This document shows, one piece after another, positions 1 to 7,785 of a DNA stretch of 64,000 bases; the stretch's first letter is position 1; each line of letters begins with the position of its first letter. The position numbers and the translations under genes were made by a program. This stretch comes from Spirirestis rafaelensis WJT71-NPBG6 (GTDB taxonomy: Bacteria > Cyanobacteriota > Cyanobacteriia > Cyanobacteriales > Nostocaceae). Location of the stretch: assembly GCA_019359015.1 (NCBI GenBank), contig JAHHID010000019.1, positions 33,394 to 97,393 on the forward strand. The letters run 5' to 3'. The notes under the pieces were generated by a model. The model was given only the letters and a program-made list of their open reading frames with translations. It was not told the origin of the DNA and did no database searches.

Positions 1-148
1 AGCAACTATAAATAGGACTGACAGCACAATGTTTTTGTGGAAATTGTCCTGTCAATCCTGCGGTCTATAGTTTTCTGGCAGTATTAGTTAAAGCGCCAGA
101 TATATCAAAGCTTAATTAACGAGAGCCAAGTACGAAAGTTAACCGTAA
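1..148. other. Non-coding left edge
   Basis: I see no convincing gene here. The stretch lies downstream of the small heat-shock gene and is cut by the window edge, so the tail of a neighbouring gene cannot be excluded. Confidence 0.4.
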
Positions 149-721
149 TTAACTAGCTTGAGGTGCTTGCTGCTGAGTTTGTTCTTGTTGAGGTTGTTGC
201 TGCTGAGTTTGTCCGTTTTGTTGTCCGCTAATAGTCTGATTGCTTTGTCCGTTCAGACTAACTGTGACAACTCTGTTCTTTTCTTCTTCAGCTTTCGGCA
301 ATGTCAGGCACAGGACGCCGTTCTTAAATTCAGCTTGTACTTTATCGTTTTGAATTCGAGCAGGTAAAGGAATGACCCGTTGGAATCTGCCATAGCGGAA
401 TTCGGAACGTTTCACACCTTTATCTTCGTGCTTAATTTCTGATTTGCGCTCACCAGTGATAGCAACCGCTTCAGAGGTAACTTTTACATCCAAGTCATTG
501 GCTTCTAACCCAGGAACTTCTACCTTGAGTTTAATTTCTTCAGGAGTTTCATGGATTTCTGCTGCCGGAATAAAAGAATACCCAGCCATCTCCGCACCGC
601 CATCGCCAGTAGTTATCATGCGATCGAACAGGCGATTCATTTCGCGTTGCATACTAGAAATCTCGCGGAATGGGTCAAAACGTTCCATTTCCCGGAATGG
701 ATCAAAACGCACTATAGCCAT
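149..721 (-). CDS. hspA: Small heat-shock protein (Hsp20 / alpha-crystallin family)
   Basis: ATP-independent cytosolic chaperone that holds unfolding proteins, in cyanobacteria also associated with thylakoids and phycobilisomes. The 190-aa product has the cyanobacterial N-terminus MAIVRFDPFRE, a second FDPFRE copy straight after it, then an alpha-crystallin domain (about residues 50-145) with the conserved VPGL and the GVLCLTLPK end motif. The C-terminal 40 residues are an unusual Gln-rich tail. The start is placed at the ATG of MAIVRF because a strong GGAGGTG ribosome site lies just before it; an upstream ATG exists but is inside the leader hairpin. Family certain; the symbol is by similarity to cyanobacterial HspA. 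Confidence 0.93.
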   Translation of the reverse strand: MAIVRFDPFREMERFDPFREISSMQREMNRLFDRMITTGDGGAEMAGYSFIPAAEIHETPEEIKLKVEVPGLEANDLDVKVTSEAVAITGERKSEIKHEDKGVKRSEFRYGRFQRVIPLPARIQNDKVQAEFKNGVLCLTLPKAEEEKNRVVTVSLNGQSNQTISGQQNGQTQQQQPQQEQTQQQAPQAS

Positions 722-726
722 ATTTT

Positions 727-769
727 CACCTCCGATATAGATGCGATGCAAGAGCTCTAATGCTCTTGC
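727..769 (-). promoter_or_regulatory. Leader hairpins before hspA, possible RNA thermometer
   Basis: On the transcribed strand a perfect 8-bp hairpin (GCAAGAGC, 6-nt loop, GCTCTTGC; plus-strand 748-769) is followed by a weak 5-bp hairpin (plus-strand 727-743) in which CATCT pairs with AGGTG of the ribosome-binding site. A strong upstream stem plus a weak stem masking the Shine-Dalgarno site is the architecture of heat-sensing leaders known from cyanobacterial hsp17/hspA genes. The pairing is seen in the sequence; the function is inferred. Confidence 0.45.
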
Positions 770-965
770 TTCAACCCCAATCTATCAACGGAAAAATCTA
801 GGCTCATCAATCAAATGGATGAGTTTTTGTTGACATTTGAAGTATATAAAATAACATTTTTAGGTTTGCATTATTACAAAAAATTACAGATTTTTTATGT
901 AAAATTATTTAGAAAATTTTGGTTACTCTTCCCCTGTTTTTAGTTTATTTGAGTCGGCGTATTCA

Positions 966-1469
966 TTATCCAGGCTGAGAATAATCGCCTGATTTTCCGC
1001 CCATCTTACTCACCAGCCGAATCGATTCAATTTGAATCGACTTTTCTAAAGCTTTCGCCATATCGTACAACGTTAGAGCCGCAACGGAAACGGCGGTTAA
1101 AGCTTCCATCTCTACCCCTGTTTCCGCTTTGGTTTTGACTGTGGCATAAATTTGATAACCGGGTAGTTGCGGATCGGGTGTGATCTGCACTTCAATTTTT
1201 TGCAGTGGCAAGGGATGACATAGGGGGATTAAAGCTGATGTCTGTTTAGCTGCCATAATGCCTGCTAACCTAGCAGTTCCCAATACATCGCCTTTGGGAG
1301 CATTTCCGGCTTCAATAGCGGCGAAGGTTTCGCTCAACATCCGCACGTTGGCGGTGGCTACGGCTTGGCGAATTGTGGCTGCTTTGTCAGATACATCTAC
1401 CATCTGCGCCTGTCCCTGACGATCTAGATGAGTTAAGCCAGAATTATCTAAAAATTTATCTTGCGTCAT
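966..1469 (-). CDS. moaC: Cyclic pyranopterin monophosphate synthase MoaC
   Basis: Second step of molybdenum cofactor biosynthesis, converting the MoaA product to cyclic pyranopterin monophosphate in the cytoplasm. The 167-aa length is normal. The family signatures are present: the [16 protein letters not shown] start, the IPLCHPLPL active-site loop, the [21 protein letters not shown] segment and the KSGDY tail. It stands alone, with a tRNA-Arg gene divergently just upstream. No other moa genes lie in the window. Confidence 0.97.
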   Translation of the reverse strand: MTQDKFLDNSGLTHLDRQGQAQMVDVSDKAATIRQAVATANVRMLSETFAAIEAGNAPKGDVLGTARLAGIMAAKQTSALIPLCHPLPLQKIEVQITPDPQLPGYQIYATVKTKAETGVEMEALTAVSVAALTLYDMAKALEKSIQIESIRLVSKMGGKSGDYSQPG

Positions 1470-1502
1470 TTGCTTGTGCTGTGTTATGATTTATTTCTGT
1501 TA

Positions 1503-1576
1503 GGGTGTGTAGCTCAGTGGACTAGAGCACGTGGCTACGGACCACGGTGTCGGGGGTTCGAATCCCTCCTCGCCCG
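1503..1576 (+). tRNA. tRNA-Arg (anticodon ACG)
   Basis: Full cloverleaf: acceptor strand GGGTGTG pairing with CTCGCCC (one T-T mismatch), D-arm TAGCTCAGTGG, anticodon stem CGTGG/CCACG with loop CTACGGA giving ACG, and T-loop TTCGAAT. The wobble A would be edited to inosine. CCA is not encoded. No intron is present, although some cyanobacterial tRNA-Arg genes carry one. Confidence 0.95.
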
Positions 1577-1600
1577 TTAGTAAATGAAAAACGCAAAATT

Positions 1601-1630
1601 AAAAATGAGGGGCTTTGTTCCCTCATTTTT
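1601..1630. terminator. Bidirectional terminator between tRNA-Arg and MFS gene
   Basis: AAAAATGAGGG and CCCTCATTTTT form an 11-bp stem with an 8-nt loop, giving A/T flanks on both sides. It ends both the tRNA transcript and the convergent MFS transcript and overlaps the MFS stop codon. Confidence 0.75.
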
Positions 1631-2867
1631 AGTTTTTAATCGCATTTAAGGCATAGACATCAGGAATGCGACCGATCGCAAATCTAAAGGAGTTGGTTAA
1701 GTTTTTGCTAGACATGGTCATGAAAATCACAAATGCTAGGAAAACTAACAAAGCAGCGTAACCAAACATATCGCGGTAGCCTAGTTGTTCGGCAATTGAA
1801 CCGAGAACTGGACCTGCGATCGCTATTCCCACATCTAATCCTGTAATACATACAGCAAATATTCGCCCTCTTTCTTGCGGCAAGGCGCGATCGGCTATGA
1901 TTGTAGAAATCATCGGCATGAGAGTACCAGCACCAGCACCTTCAATAATTGCTGCAAAGAGAAAAGTTTGGGCGCTGTTTGCTTTCCACATCAGTAACAT
2001 GGCTGCCGTGTAAACAACTAAGCTGATAGTAATAAATAAACCACGACCAAAGCGATCGCTCGCTCGACCCGTGAATAACCTTACACTAAAACTAGCGATC
2101 GCTCCAGCCGTGTAAAACAACCCTGCATTCAAATCGACTCCCGTTGACTTGATAAACAACGGTGCAAAGGTATGCAAAGTACCAAAAGCCAAGCCAATCA
2201 ACAACATGACTACAGCCGGGATTCTGACTCTGGGACTAATCAATATTCGCCATAATTGATTATCTTTATTTTCACTTGGTTCACTAGTTTGCACTGGTGG
2301 ATTAACGATTGGCAAAATACATAACAGCGCTAATCCCCCCAATGCGGCAGCACAGACAAATAAGGGTGTGTAACCAGCCGCAGCTTGTAAATAACCGCCA
2401 ATAGCAGGTCCTATTGCCAAGCCAATGGGAGTTACCAGACTCATGTAACCAATGACTTCACCGCGATTTGTTTCATCAGACAAGTCTGCTACCAACGCCA
2501 AATAGCCGGTGGTAAAAGCAGCAATACTAATGCCGTGAAAAGCACGCAGCACCATCAACAAAGGAATCGATTTGACAACCAAAAAACCAAAAGGTGCGAT
2601 CGCTGCGACCAGTGTACCAATGAGCAAGACAATTTTGCGACCTCGCCGATCCGCCGTTTTTCCTAACCAAGGACGAGATAGCAACAGTCCGATGGCAAAA
2701 CTACCCATAACAATGCCAATTTGCTGCTTAGTTGCCCCCACATGCTCAACGTAAAGCGGTAGCGTTGGTAATAACGAACCCATACTAGACCAGAATAATA
2801 AACCTGCTGTAAATAAAATCAGCAGGTTACGCCGCAGTGCGGCATCAAATGTGCGAAATAGTTTCAC
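1629..2867 (-). CDS. MFS transporter
   Basis: Inner-membrane secondary transporter of the major facilitator superfamily, probably a drug/efflux-type proton antiporter. The 412-aa protein has about 12 hydrophobic segments in two halves and the loop 2-3 signature GKTADRRGRK (about residues 69-78), with a weaker copy GRASDRFGRG after TM8. Length is normal for 12-span exporters. The substrate cannot be told from sequence. It is single, convergent with the tRNA gene and separated from it by a shared terminator. Confidence 0.88.
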   Translation of the reverse strand: MKLFRTFDAALRRNLLILFTAGLLFWSSMGSLLPTLPLYVEHVGATKQQIGIVMGSFAIGLLLSRPWLGKTADRRGRKIVLLIGTLVAAIAPFGFLVVKSIPLLMVLRAFHGISIAAFTTGYLALVADLSDETNRGEVIGYMSLVTPIGLAIGPAIGGYLQAAAGYTPLFVCAAALGGLALLCILPIVNPPVQTSEPSENKDNQLWRILISPRVRIPAVVMLLIGLAFGTLHTFAPLFIKSTGVDLNAGLFYTAGAIASFSVRLFTGRASDRFGRGLFITISLVVYTAAMLLMWKANSAQTFLFAAIIEGAGAGTLMPMISTIIADRALPQERGRIFAVCITGLDVGIAIAGPVLGSIAEQLGYRDMFGYAALLVFLAFVIFMTMSSKNLTNSFRFAIGRIPDVYALNAIKN

Positions 2868-3224
2868 GGTAGATGCAAGTTAATGTTTAGTTTTTATAAG
2901 CTTTTGGTGCTGTTGGTCAATTCTAACGTAAAATATTTACCGTCAAACAGCAGAGATAAATGATGTTTGGCTTAGAGGCGCTAATGAGCGCGAGTATTGT
3001 TAGTATATCGACTTTTGTAATTAGTGATTTCCAAAATACCTCTAAAAGAAAAAAATACAACTGTTTAAAATTCAGTATTTTTGACGAAATGGCTATCCAG
3101 GGCTTAGGGAAATAGATATTTGATTGAGTCTTTTTCTACACCTTTTTTGATATTCCTAAAGCTAGATGTAGTTTTTGATAGTTGCAGCAAACTAGGTAAT
3201 AAATAAGCATCAACCATAATAGCC
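2868..3224. other. Intergenic, promoter region
   Basis: Holds the upstream region of the MFS gene and of the small membrane protein. A 51-codon open frame on the plus strand (2960-3115) was seen but has no recognisable family or clear ribosome site, so it is not called. Confidence 0.4.
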
Positions 3225-3401
3225 ATGAATACCCAAAACCAAACAAATTCCCCGAATATTTCTGCTAACTCCCAGCCACATGAAAGCAAAGAGGAACTTA
3301 ACAAAAAAGCACCTTTTGAATTTGGACTAAGTGTTGCATTGGGCGTTATAACAATTATTCTGGTTGCTGCAACTTCTTACTTAGGACTCGTCCGTTTCTA
3401 A
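3225..3401 (+). CDS. Small single-span membrane protein, unidentified
   Basis: A 58-codon frame, ATG to TAA. The first 30 residues are hydrophilic and rich in N, Q, S and E; then comes FEFGLSVALGVI and a hydrophobic helix to about residue 55, ending in LVRF. This is a natural layout for a tail-anchored or small complex subunit of a thylakoid or plasma membrane. Base composition is coding-like, and the opposite strand offers only a poor frame. I do not recognise the family; cyanobacteria have many such small subunits of photosynthetic and NDH complexes. No strong ribosome site is visible. Confidence 0.6.
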   Translation: MNTQNQTNSPNISANSQPHESKEELNKKAPFEFGLSVALGVITIILVAATSYLGLVRF

Positions 3402-3505
3402 CTTAAGAGAGAAGATTTTGCACGAATAACCGAAACAAGTCAATTATTGTACGGGCGGGATAAAGAGCGCCCGTACTTGCTGAAACTTTTTATGAATTTG
3501 TAACT

Positions 3506-4519
3506 TTAATTAACGCTTTTTGTTATAACCTCGCGCACGCGATAAATTGGGCGTCCTTGGGATTCGTGGTAAGTACGCATTAGTAATTCTGCCAAAAGAC
3601 CGAAGCAAAAAAGCTGTACCCCGGTTAATAATAAGAGAACCGCCAAAACTAGCAAAGGGCGATCGCCAATATCCTCATGAAAAGCTAATTTGACGAAAGT
3701 CAAATAAATACCGATCGCCCCACCCGAAAGCATTGAAATCAAACCCCACAGCCCAAAAACGTGCATCGGGCGAGTGAGGAACTTTTTCATAAACAAAATA
3801 GTTAACAAATCCATCAACACCCGGAAAGTACGCGATAATCCATACTTACTGTTACCAAAGCGACGGGCGTGATGACGTACAGGAATTTCGGTAATTCTTG
3901 CGCCTTCAATGTACGCCAAAGCTGGTAAAAATCGGTGCAGTTCGCCATAAAGGTTCATATCTGCGACTAATTCGGCGCGATAAGCTTTTAGCGAACAACC
4001 ATAATCATGAATATTCACGCTAGTAGTCCGTCTAATTAGCCAGTTGGCAATTTTGGAAGGAAGTAACCGCTTTAAAGCACCATCTTGGCGGTTTTTCCGC
4101 CAACCGCTGACCAAATCGTAACCTTCTTCTAACTTTGCCAATAGCATCGGTATATCTACCGGGTCATTTTGCAAATCAGCATCTAAAGTTACAATTGCTT
4201 TTCCGATAGCATGATTAAATCCAGCAGACATCGCTGCCGTTTGACCGTAATTGCGTCGTAAAATTACCGCTTTTAAATCGCTGCGTATTTGCGCTTCTTT
4301 TCTGAGAAACTCTGCACTTCCATCAGTAGAACCGTCATCGACACAAATGATCTCATAACTTAATTCACTTGCAGTTAAAGTGGAAGCGATCGCCTCAAGC
4401 AAATGCGGTATACTTTCAACTTCGTTATATATTGGCACCACAACCGAAACATTAGGAACAACCGCCGAAATTGCCCCATTTTGTTCAGTTATCGTTTTAG
4501 AAATCAACCCACTCCTCAT
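3506..4519 (-). CDS. Family 2 glycosyltransferase with two C-terminal membrane spans (GtrB/ArnC/DPM1 type)
   Basis: Probably transfers a sugar from a nucleotide donor to undecaprenyl phosphate on the cytoplasmic face. The 337-aa protein begins its GT-A fold with VSVVVPIYNE (about residue 25), has VDDGSTDGS for nucleotide binding, TLDADLQNDP as the metal site and a CSLKAYRAE acceptor motif. Two hydrophobic helices follow near residues 255-280 and 290-315, as in polyprenyl-phosphate glycosyltransferases. It lies head-to-tail with the NlpC/P60 gene (15 bp gap), so the two may be co-transcribed. Confidence 0.9.
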   Translation of the reverse strand: MRSGLISKTITEQNGAISAVVPNVSVVVPIYNEVESIPHLLEAIASTLTASELSYEIICVDDGSTDGSAEFLRKEAQIRSDLKAVILRRNYGQTAAMSAGFNHAIGKAIVTLDADLQNDPVDIPMLLAKLEEGYDLVSGWRKNRQDGALKRLLPSKIANWLIRRTTSVNIHDYGCSLKAYRAELVADMNLYGELHRFLPALAYIEGARITEIPVRHHARRFGNSKYGLSRTFRVLMDLLTILFMKKFLTRPMHVFGLWGLISMLSGGAIGIYLTFVKLAFHEDIGDRPLLVLAVLLLLTGVQLFCFGLLAELLMRTYHESQGRPIYRVREVITKSVN

Positions 4520-4534
4520 ATTCCTCCCTTATCC

Positions 4535-5257
4535 TCACCGTATTCGGGGTTCGTAACTCTTCACAACCCTACCAGCACCTCGCAGTTGTTGGTAATATGA
4601 CTGACTAACCGCATCTCCCTGTTCCGTCAAACAGTCAATGGCAATACCATTTCGCCCTTTATCTTTGCCGGAACTGTGGATATAATAACCATCCGCCAAA
4701 TAAAGTCCGACATGAGTAGCTTTTTCGGGAGTGCCAAAAAATACCAAATCCCCCGCTTCTAGTTCTGCTGTAGGAATTGCCTGAGTAAATTCTTCTTGCT
4801 GATAAGCGTCTCTAGGTATCCAAATACCTACCGAAGCAAAAGCTGCCTGCATCAACCCCGAACAATCATAATTTGGTGCTACCGTACCACCCCAGAGGTA
4901 ATAATTTGATTGTTGCATCGCTTTTTGGGTAAAAACAATCACCTCGGCGAGCAGTTTTTTTATTTGAGATTGAGAAAATGAAGTAGCTTCATAAGGTAAA
5001 GTAGCAGATTGTAATAAACTCAAATCTGTCGGCGATACCCATCCTGGATAGTCATCCTCACACAAAAACACCTGTAAAGACGCGAAATTTCGCGTCTCTA
5101 CATCATTATCATTTGATGTTATCCGCAAATGCCGCCCAACTGCGGCTTGAGTTGCCAAGCGCGTACATTCAGGAGAATCATATAAGTTTAGGTCAGCAAG
5201 ACACTGATACTCACCCGATTTTAGATTTTGGATTTGGGATTTTAGATTAAAGGGCAT
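4535..5257 (-). CDS. NlpC/P60 cell-wall peptidase with N-terminal SH3-like region
   Basis: Cysteine endopeptidase that cuts gamma-D-Glu to diamino acid bonds of peptidoglycan stem peptides. The catalytic Cys is in NYDCSGLMQAAF, the His in ATHVGLYL, and the third polar residue follows in the YYIHSSG strand. The N-terminal half matches the bacterial SH3 part of the cyanobacterial enzymes of this type. No signal peptide is seen. The start is the ATG of MPFNLKSQ; the first dozen residues come from a short repeat (KSQIQNLKSG), so the true start could be later. A palindromic repeat is inserted in frame near residue 55. The start region nearly abuts the divergent serine hydrolase. Confidence 0.88.
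   Translation of the reverse strand: MPFNLKSQIQNLKSGEYQCLADLNLYDSPECTRLATQAAVGRHLRITSNDNDVETRNFASLQVFLCEDDYPGWVSPTDLSLLQSATLPYEATSFSQSQIKKLLAEVIVFTQKAMQQSNYYLWGGTVAPNYDCSGLMQAAFASVGIWIPRDAYQQEEFTQAIPTAELEAGDLVFFGTPEKATHVGLYLADGYYIHSSGKDKGRNGIAIDCLTEQGDAVSQSYYQQLRGAGRVVKSYEPRIR
5073..5102. repeat. GTAGAGACGCG palindrome, copy inside the NlpC/P60 gene
   Basis: 30-bp near-perfect palindrome (TGTAAAGACGCG / CGCGTCTCTACA) within the SH3-like part of the peptidase gene. It is read in frame as about ten extra codons (DVETRNFASL). The same core occurs in two intergenic places in this window. Confidence 0.8.
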
Positions 5258-5269
5258 CCTGCAAAAACA

Positions 5270-6211
5270 ATGATTTTTTTTAATCAAGACGAACAACTAG
5301 AAAATCTCGGCTTAGGCATTTTAGAGGCAACTTGGGCACAATTTCCCACTTTAGCCCGTAACCAAATTGCTTTAACTTGGATTGTCTACGATCCGCCGGT
5401 ACTAGTAAATACTGGTGGTGCTTTAACTCCAGATGCTTTTTGGAATCATTCGGTACGTGGTTTTACTTATCGTGGCGTTGAACGAATTTATCCTGCGAGT
5501 GTCGTAAAACTGTTTTACATGGTGGCAGTAAACGAATGGCTAGAAAAGCAAATGCTTCAGACTTCCAAGGAGTTGGAAAGAGCGACGCGAGATATGATTG
5601 TTGATTCTAGCAATGATGGTACCAGCTTAGTTATAGATATGCTGAGTGGAACCACTTCAGGACCAGAATTATCAGCCGGACCATTTGAAACTTGGAAGCA
5701 TCAGCGCAATATTGTTAACCGTTATCTCAAGTCTTTGCGTTGGGCAGAATTAGAGACAATAAACGTCTGTCAAAAAACTTGGGGTGATGGTCCTTATGGA
5801 CGGGAACGGGCATTTTATGGAGAAATGCTGGAGAATCGCAACATGTTAACGACAAATGCGACTGCCAGATTATTGCATAGTATTGTCGGTGGAGTGGCAG
5901 TGTCAAGTGGGCGATCGCAAGCAATGATGGCTTTACTCAAACGCAGTCTCAAGCCCGAAGATTTAGCAACAGACGTTGAAGAAGACCAAATTACAGGCTT
6001 TTTGGGTAGTGGACTTCCCGAAAACGGGCAAATTTGGTCAAAAGCTGGTTGGACAAGTCAAGTCCGTCACGATGCAGCTTACATCGAATTACCAGATAAG
6101 CGTCCATATCTTTTAGTACTATTTACAGAAGGCAAAGCACACGCAAAAAACCGCGAAATTTTGCCTTTTGTTTCCAAGCATTTTGCGGAAGCTATTAGCA
6201 GTTTGGGATAA
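5270..6211 (+). CDS. Serine hydrolase, class A beta-lactamase-like
   Basis: The 313-aa protein has the penicillin-recognising fold: SxxK motif in PASVVKLFYM (about residue 77), an SSND segment at the position of the SDN motif and KAGWTSQ in place of KTG. Such proteins act on beta-lactams or D-Ala-containing wall peptides; in cyanobacteria they usually have no known resistance role. No signal peptide is evident. It is divergent from the NlpC/P60 gene with only 12 bp between the starts, which suggests a shared control region and a joint role in peptidoglycan turnover (inference). Confidence 0.82.
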   Translation: MIFFNQDEQLENLGLGILEATWAQFPTLARNQIALTWIVYDPPVLVNTGGALTPDAFWNHSVRGFTYRGVERIYPASVVKLFYMVAVNEWLEKQMLQTSKELERATRDMIVDSSNDGTSLVIDMLSGTTSGPELSAGPFETWKHQRNIVNRYLKSLRWAELETINVCQKTWGDGPYGRERAFYGEMLENRNMLTTNATARLLHSIVGGVAVSSGRSQAMMALLKRSLKPEDLATDVEEDQITGFLGSGLPENGQIWSKAGWTSQVRHDAAYIELPDKRPYLLVLFTEGKAHAKNREILPFVSKHFAEAISSLG

Positions 6212-6224
6212 AGCAGAATACGGA

Positions 6225-6252
6225 GTAGAGACGCGATTAATCGCGTCTGTAC
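6225..6252. repeat. GTAGAGACGCG palindrome, intergenic copy
   Basis: GTAGAGACGCGATTA followed by its complement TCGCGTCTGTAC, directly after the serine hydrolase stop. It could serve as a hairpin at the mRNA end. Confidence 0.75.
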
Positions 6253-6473
6253 AAAAGTCAGAAGGTGTTGAGGTGTGGTAGTGTAATTTTTAATTATCTC
6301 AAATCAACGCTTTCTGACAAAATGACATCTATTGCATCATTGTCTGTTCAAAAGCAACAAAATTTATAAAAAACGCTCTGCATTACTCTGCGCTTACCTT
6401 AGCTACCTAGCGCGTTTTAAAACTCTAGAATTTTACGCCAAGCTGTACTTAGAATATTCAGTCGGTAGCACCT

Positions 6474-7778
6474 TTACATCCTACCTAATCTCGGAAAAAC
6501 AAAAATTGTCACCCAAAATGTAAATATGGGCAAACAAATCAAATGAACTAATAAAACCGATGTTGCTACCCCCAAAACTTGCCCTTGAACTCCTATCAAT
6601 AACGCAGCGGCAAATATTCCAGTAAATATGATATTCCAGCGTAAGTCTAAATTGGGTTTGCCAATAGCTAGTAATAACTGAGAAGCTGCATCTGCAAAAG
6701 GTCGAGAAATTGCCGATAAACAAATCATTATCAAAACTGGAATCGCAGGTACCCACTTTTGACCAAAAACAATTGGTACATAAAAAGGAGCCAAGCTAGC
6801 CTGCAATATAACAAAGGGAATAATAATATAACTAATAGTTTTGAGACTACTAAAATAGCGTTTTTTGAACTCAAACCAATCCGAACGCGCTGCACATAAA
6901 TGAGGTAATATAGCTGAACTAACGGCGTTGATAATACTTAAGCTAATGCCTAAACCAGCATTAAAGCCAAAGAAGTATATACCCAGTTCTTTAATACCAA
7001 TGAAGCGCCCAACTATGAGATAATCTAAGTTATTTCTCAGAGTTTTGAGTAAACCAACGCCTAGTAAGTTTTTGCCAAAATGAAAAATCTCCCACCAATG
7101 CTTGGTGGTGAATTTAGAGTGCGATCGCCAATCATGAAAATGGTAATATATGATTATCTCCAGCGGTGCCACCAAAAAGGCTGGCAGCACAAAAGACCAC
7201 ACACCCATCCCCGCAAGCGCTAATACAGCAGAAAATATACTCGCAAACGAGTTTTGCAAGCTGTCAGTCACAGCGATAATTTTTAAGCGATTTTCTCTTT
7301 GAATTAAAGTCTTTTGGATAGCCGATACGGGCCAAATTAAATAAACAAGTCCTGACACAATAATTGGTAAAAGAATCTCATTATTTTTATAAAACCAAGA
7401 AATAGGAAAAGCGGCAACACTCTGGATGAAAAATAAACTGATAAAAATTATCCAGTTTAACCAGTATGCAGAGTTGCATAAAACCTCTAATTCTTTTTCT
7501 TCAGCCTGAATAATTTTTGCGCCAATACCGACATTGGTAAACGTCAAGGTAAACTCGCGAACTGTCATCACAATTGCGCCTAAACCGTAATCGTAAGGAG
7601 TCAAAAAACGAGCGATGATGACTACCAATCCTAAACGCAAGACTCTGTAGATAATTTCTGTTATACCTAGCCAGCTAAGATTGCGTAGAAACTGGCTAGA
7701 CAGTTTTTCTTGGATTCGATTAATTAATGAGTCAAGAAAATTCTGTTTCTGTAGATGCCGCTTATTAATGAATGTCAT
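6474..7778 (-). CDS. Polysaccharide flippase (Wzx-like, MATE/MVF superfamily)
   Basis: Moves lipid-linked oligosaccharide repeat units across the inner membrane. The 434-aa protein is almost wholly hydrophobic, with about 12 spans, and carries the N-terminal signature of oligosaccharide flippases: an amphipathic start, then FLTPYDYGLGAIVMTV. It follows the wzc-like gene with a 7-bp gap, so the two form an operon and probably serve the same exopolysaccharide. The C-terminus lacks the last span or two of longer homologues, but the length is within the usual range. Confidence 0.88.
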   Translation of the reverse strand: MTFINKRHLQKQNFLDSLINRIQEKLSSQFLRNLSWLGITEIIYRVLRLGLVVIIARFLTPYDYGLGAIVMTVREFTLTFTNVGIGAKIIQAEEKELEVLCNSAYWLNWIIFISLFFIQSVAAFPISWFYKNNEILLPIIVSGLVYLIWPVSAIQKTLIQRENRLKIIAVTDSLQNSFASIFSAVLALAGMGVWSFVLPAFLVAPLEIIIYYHFHDWRSHSKFTTKHWWEIFHFGKNLLGVGLLKTLRNNLDYLIVGRFIGIKELGIYFFGFNAGLGISLSIINAVSSAILPHLCAARSDWFEFKKRYFSSLKTISYIIIPFVILQASLAPFYVPIVFGQKWVPAIPVLIMICLSAISRPFADAASQLLLAIGKPNLDLRWNIIFTGIFAAALLIGVQGQVLGVATSVLLVHLICLPIFTFWVTIFVFPRLGRM

Positions 7779-7785
7779 ATTTCAG

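Noticed and set aside
158..760. Plus-strand frames across the heat-shock gene
   Set aside because: They are antisense shadows with no ribosome sites and poor composition; the Hsp20 frame explains the region.
2960..3115. 51-codon plus-strand frame with a weak hydrophobic patch
   Set aside because: No family, no clear ribosome site and low-complexity Lys/Ser end; kept only as a remark.
3104..3304. 66-codon minus-strand frame
   Set aside because: Antisense to the more convincing 58-aa membrane protein and rich in unlikely residues.
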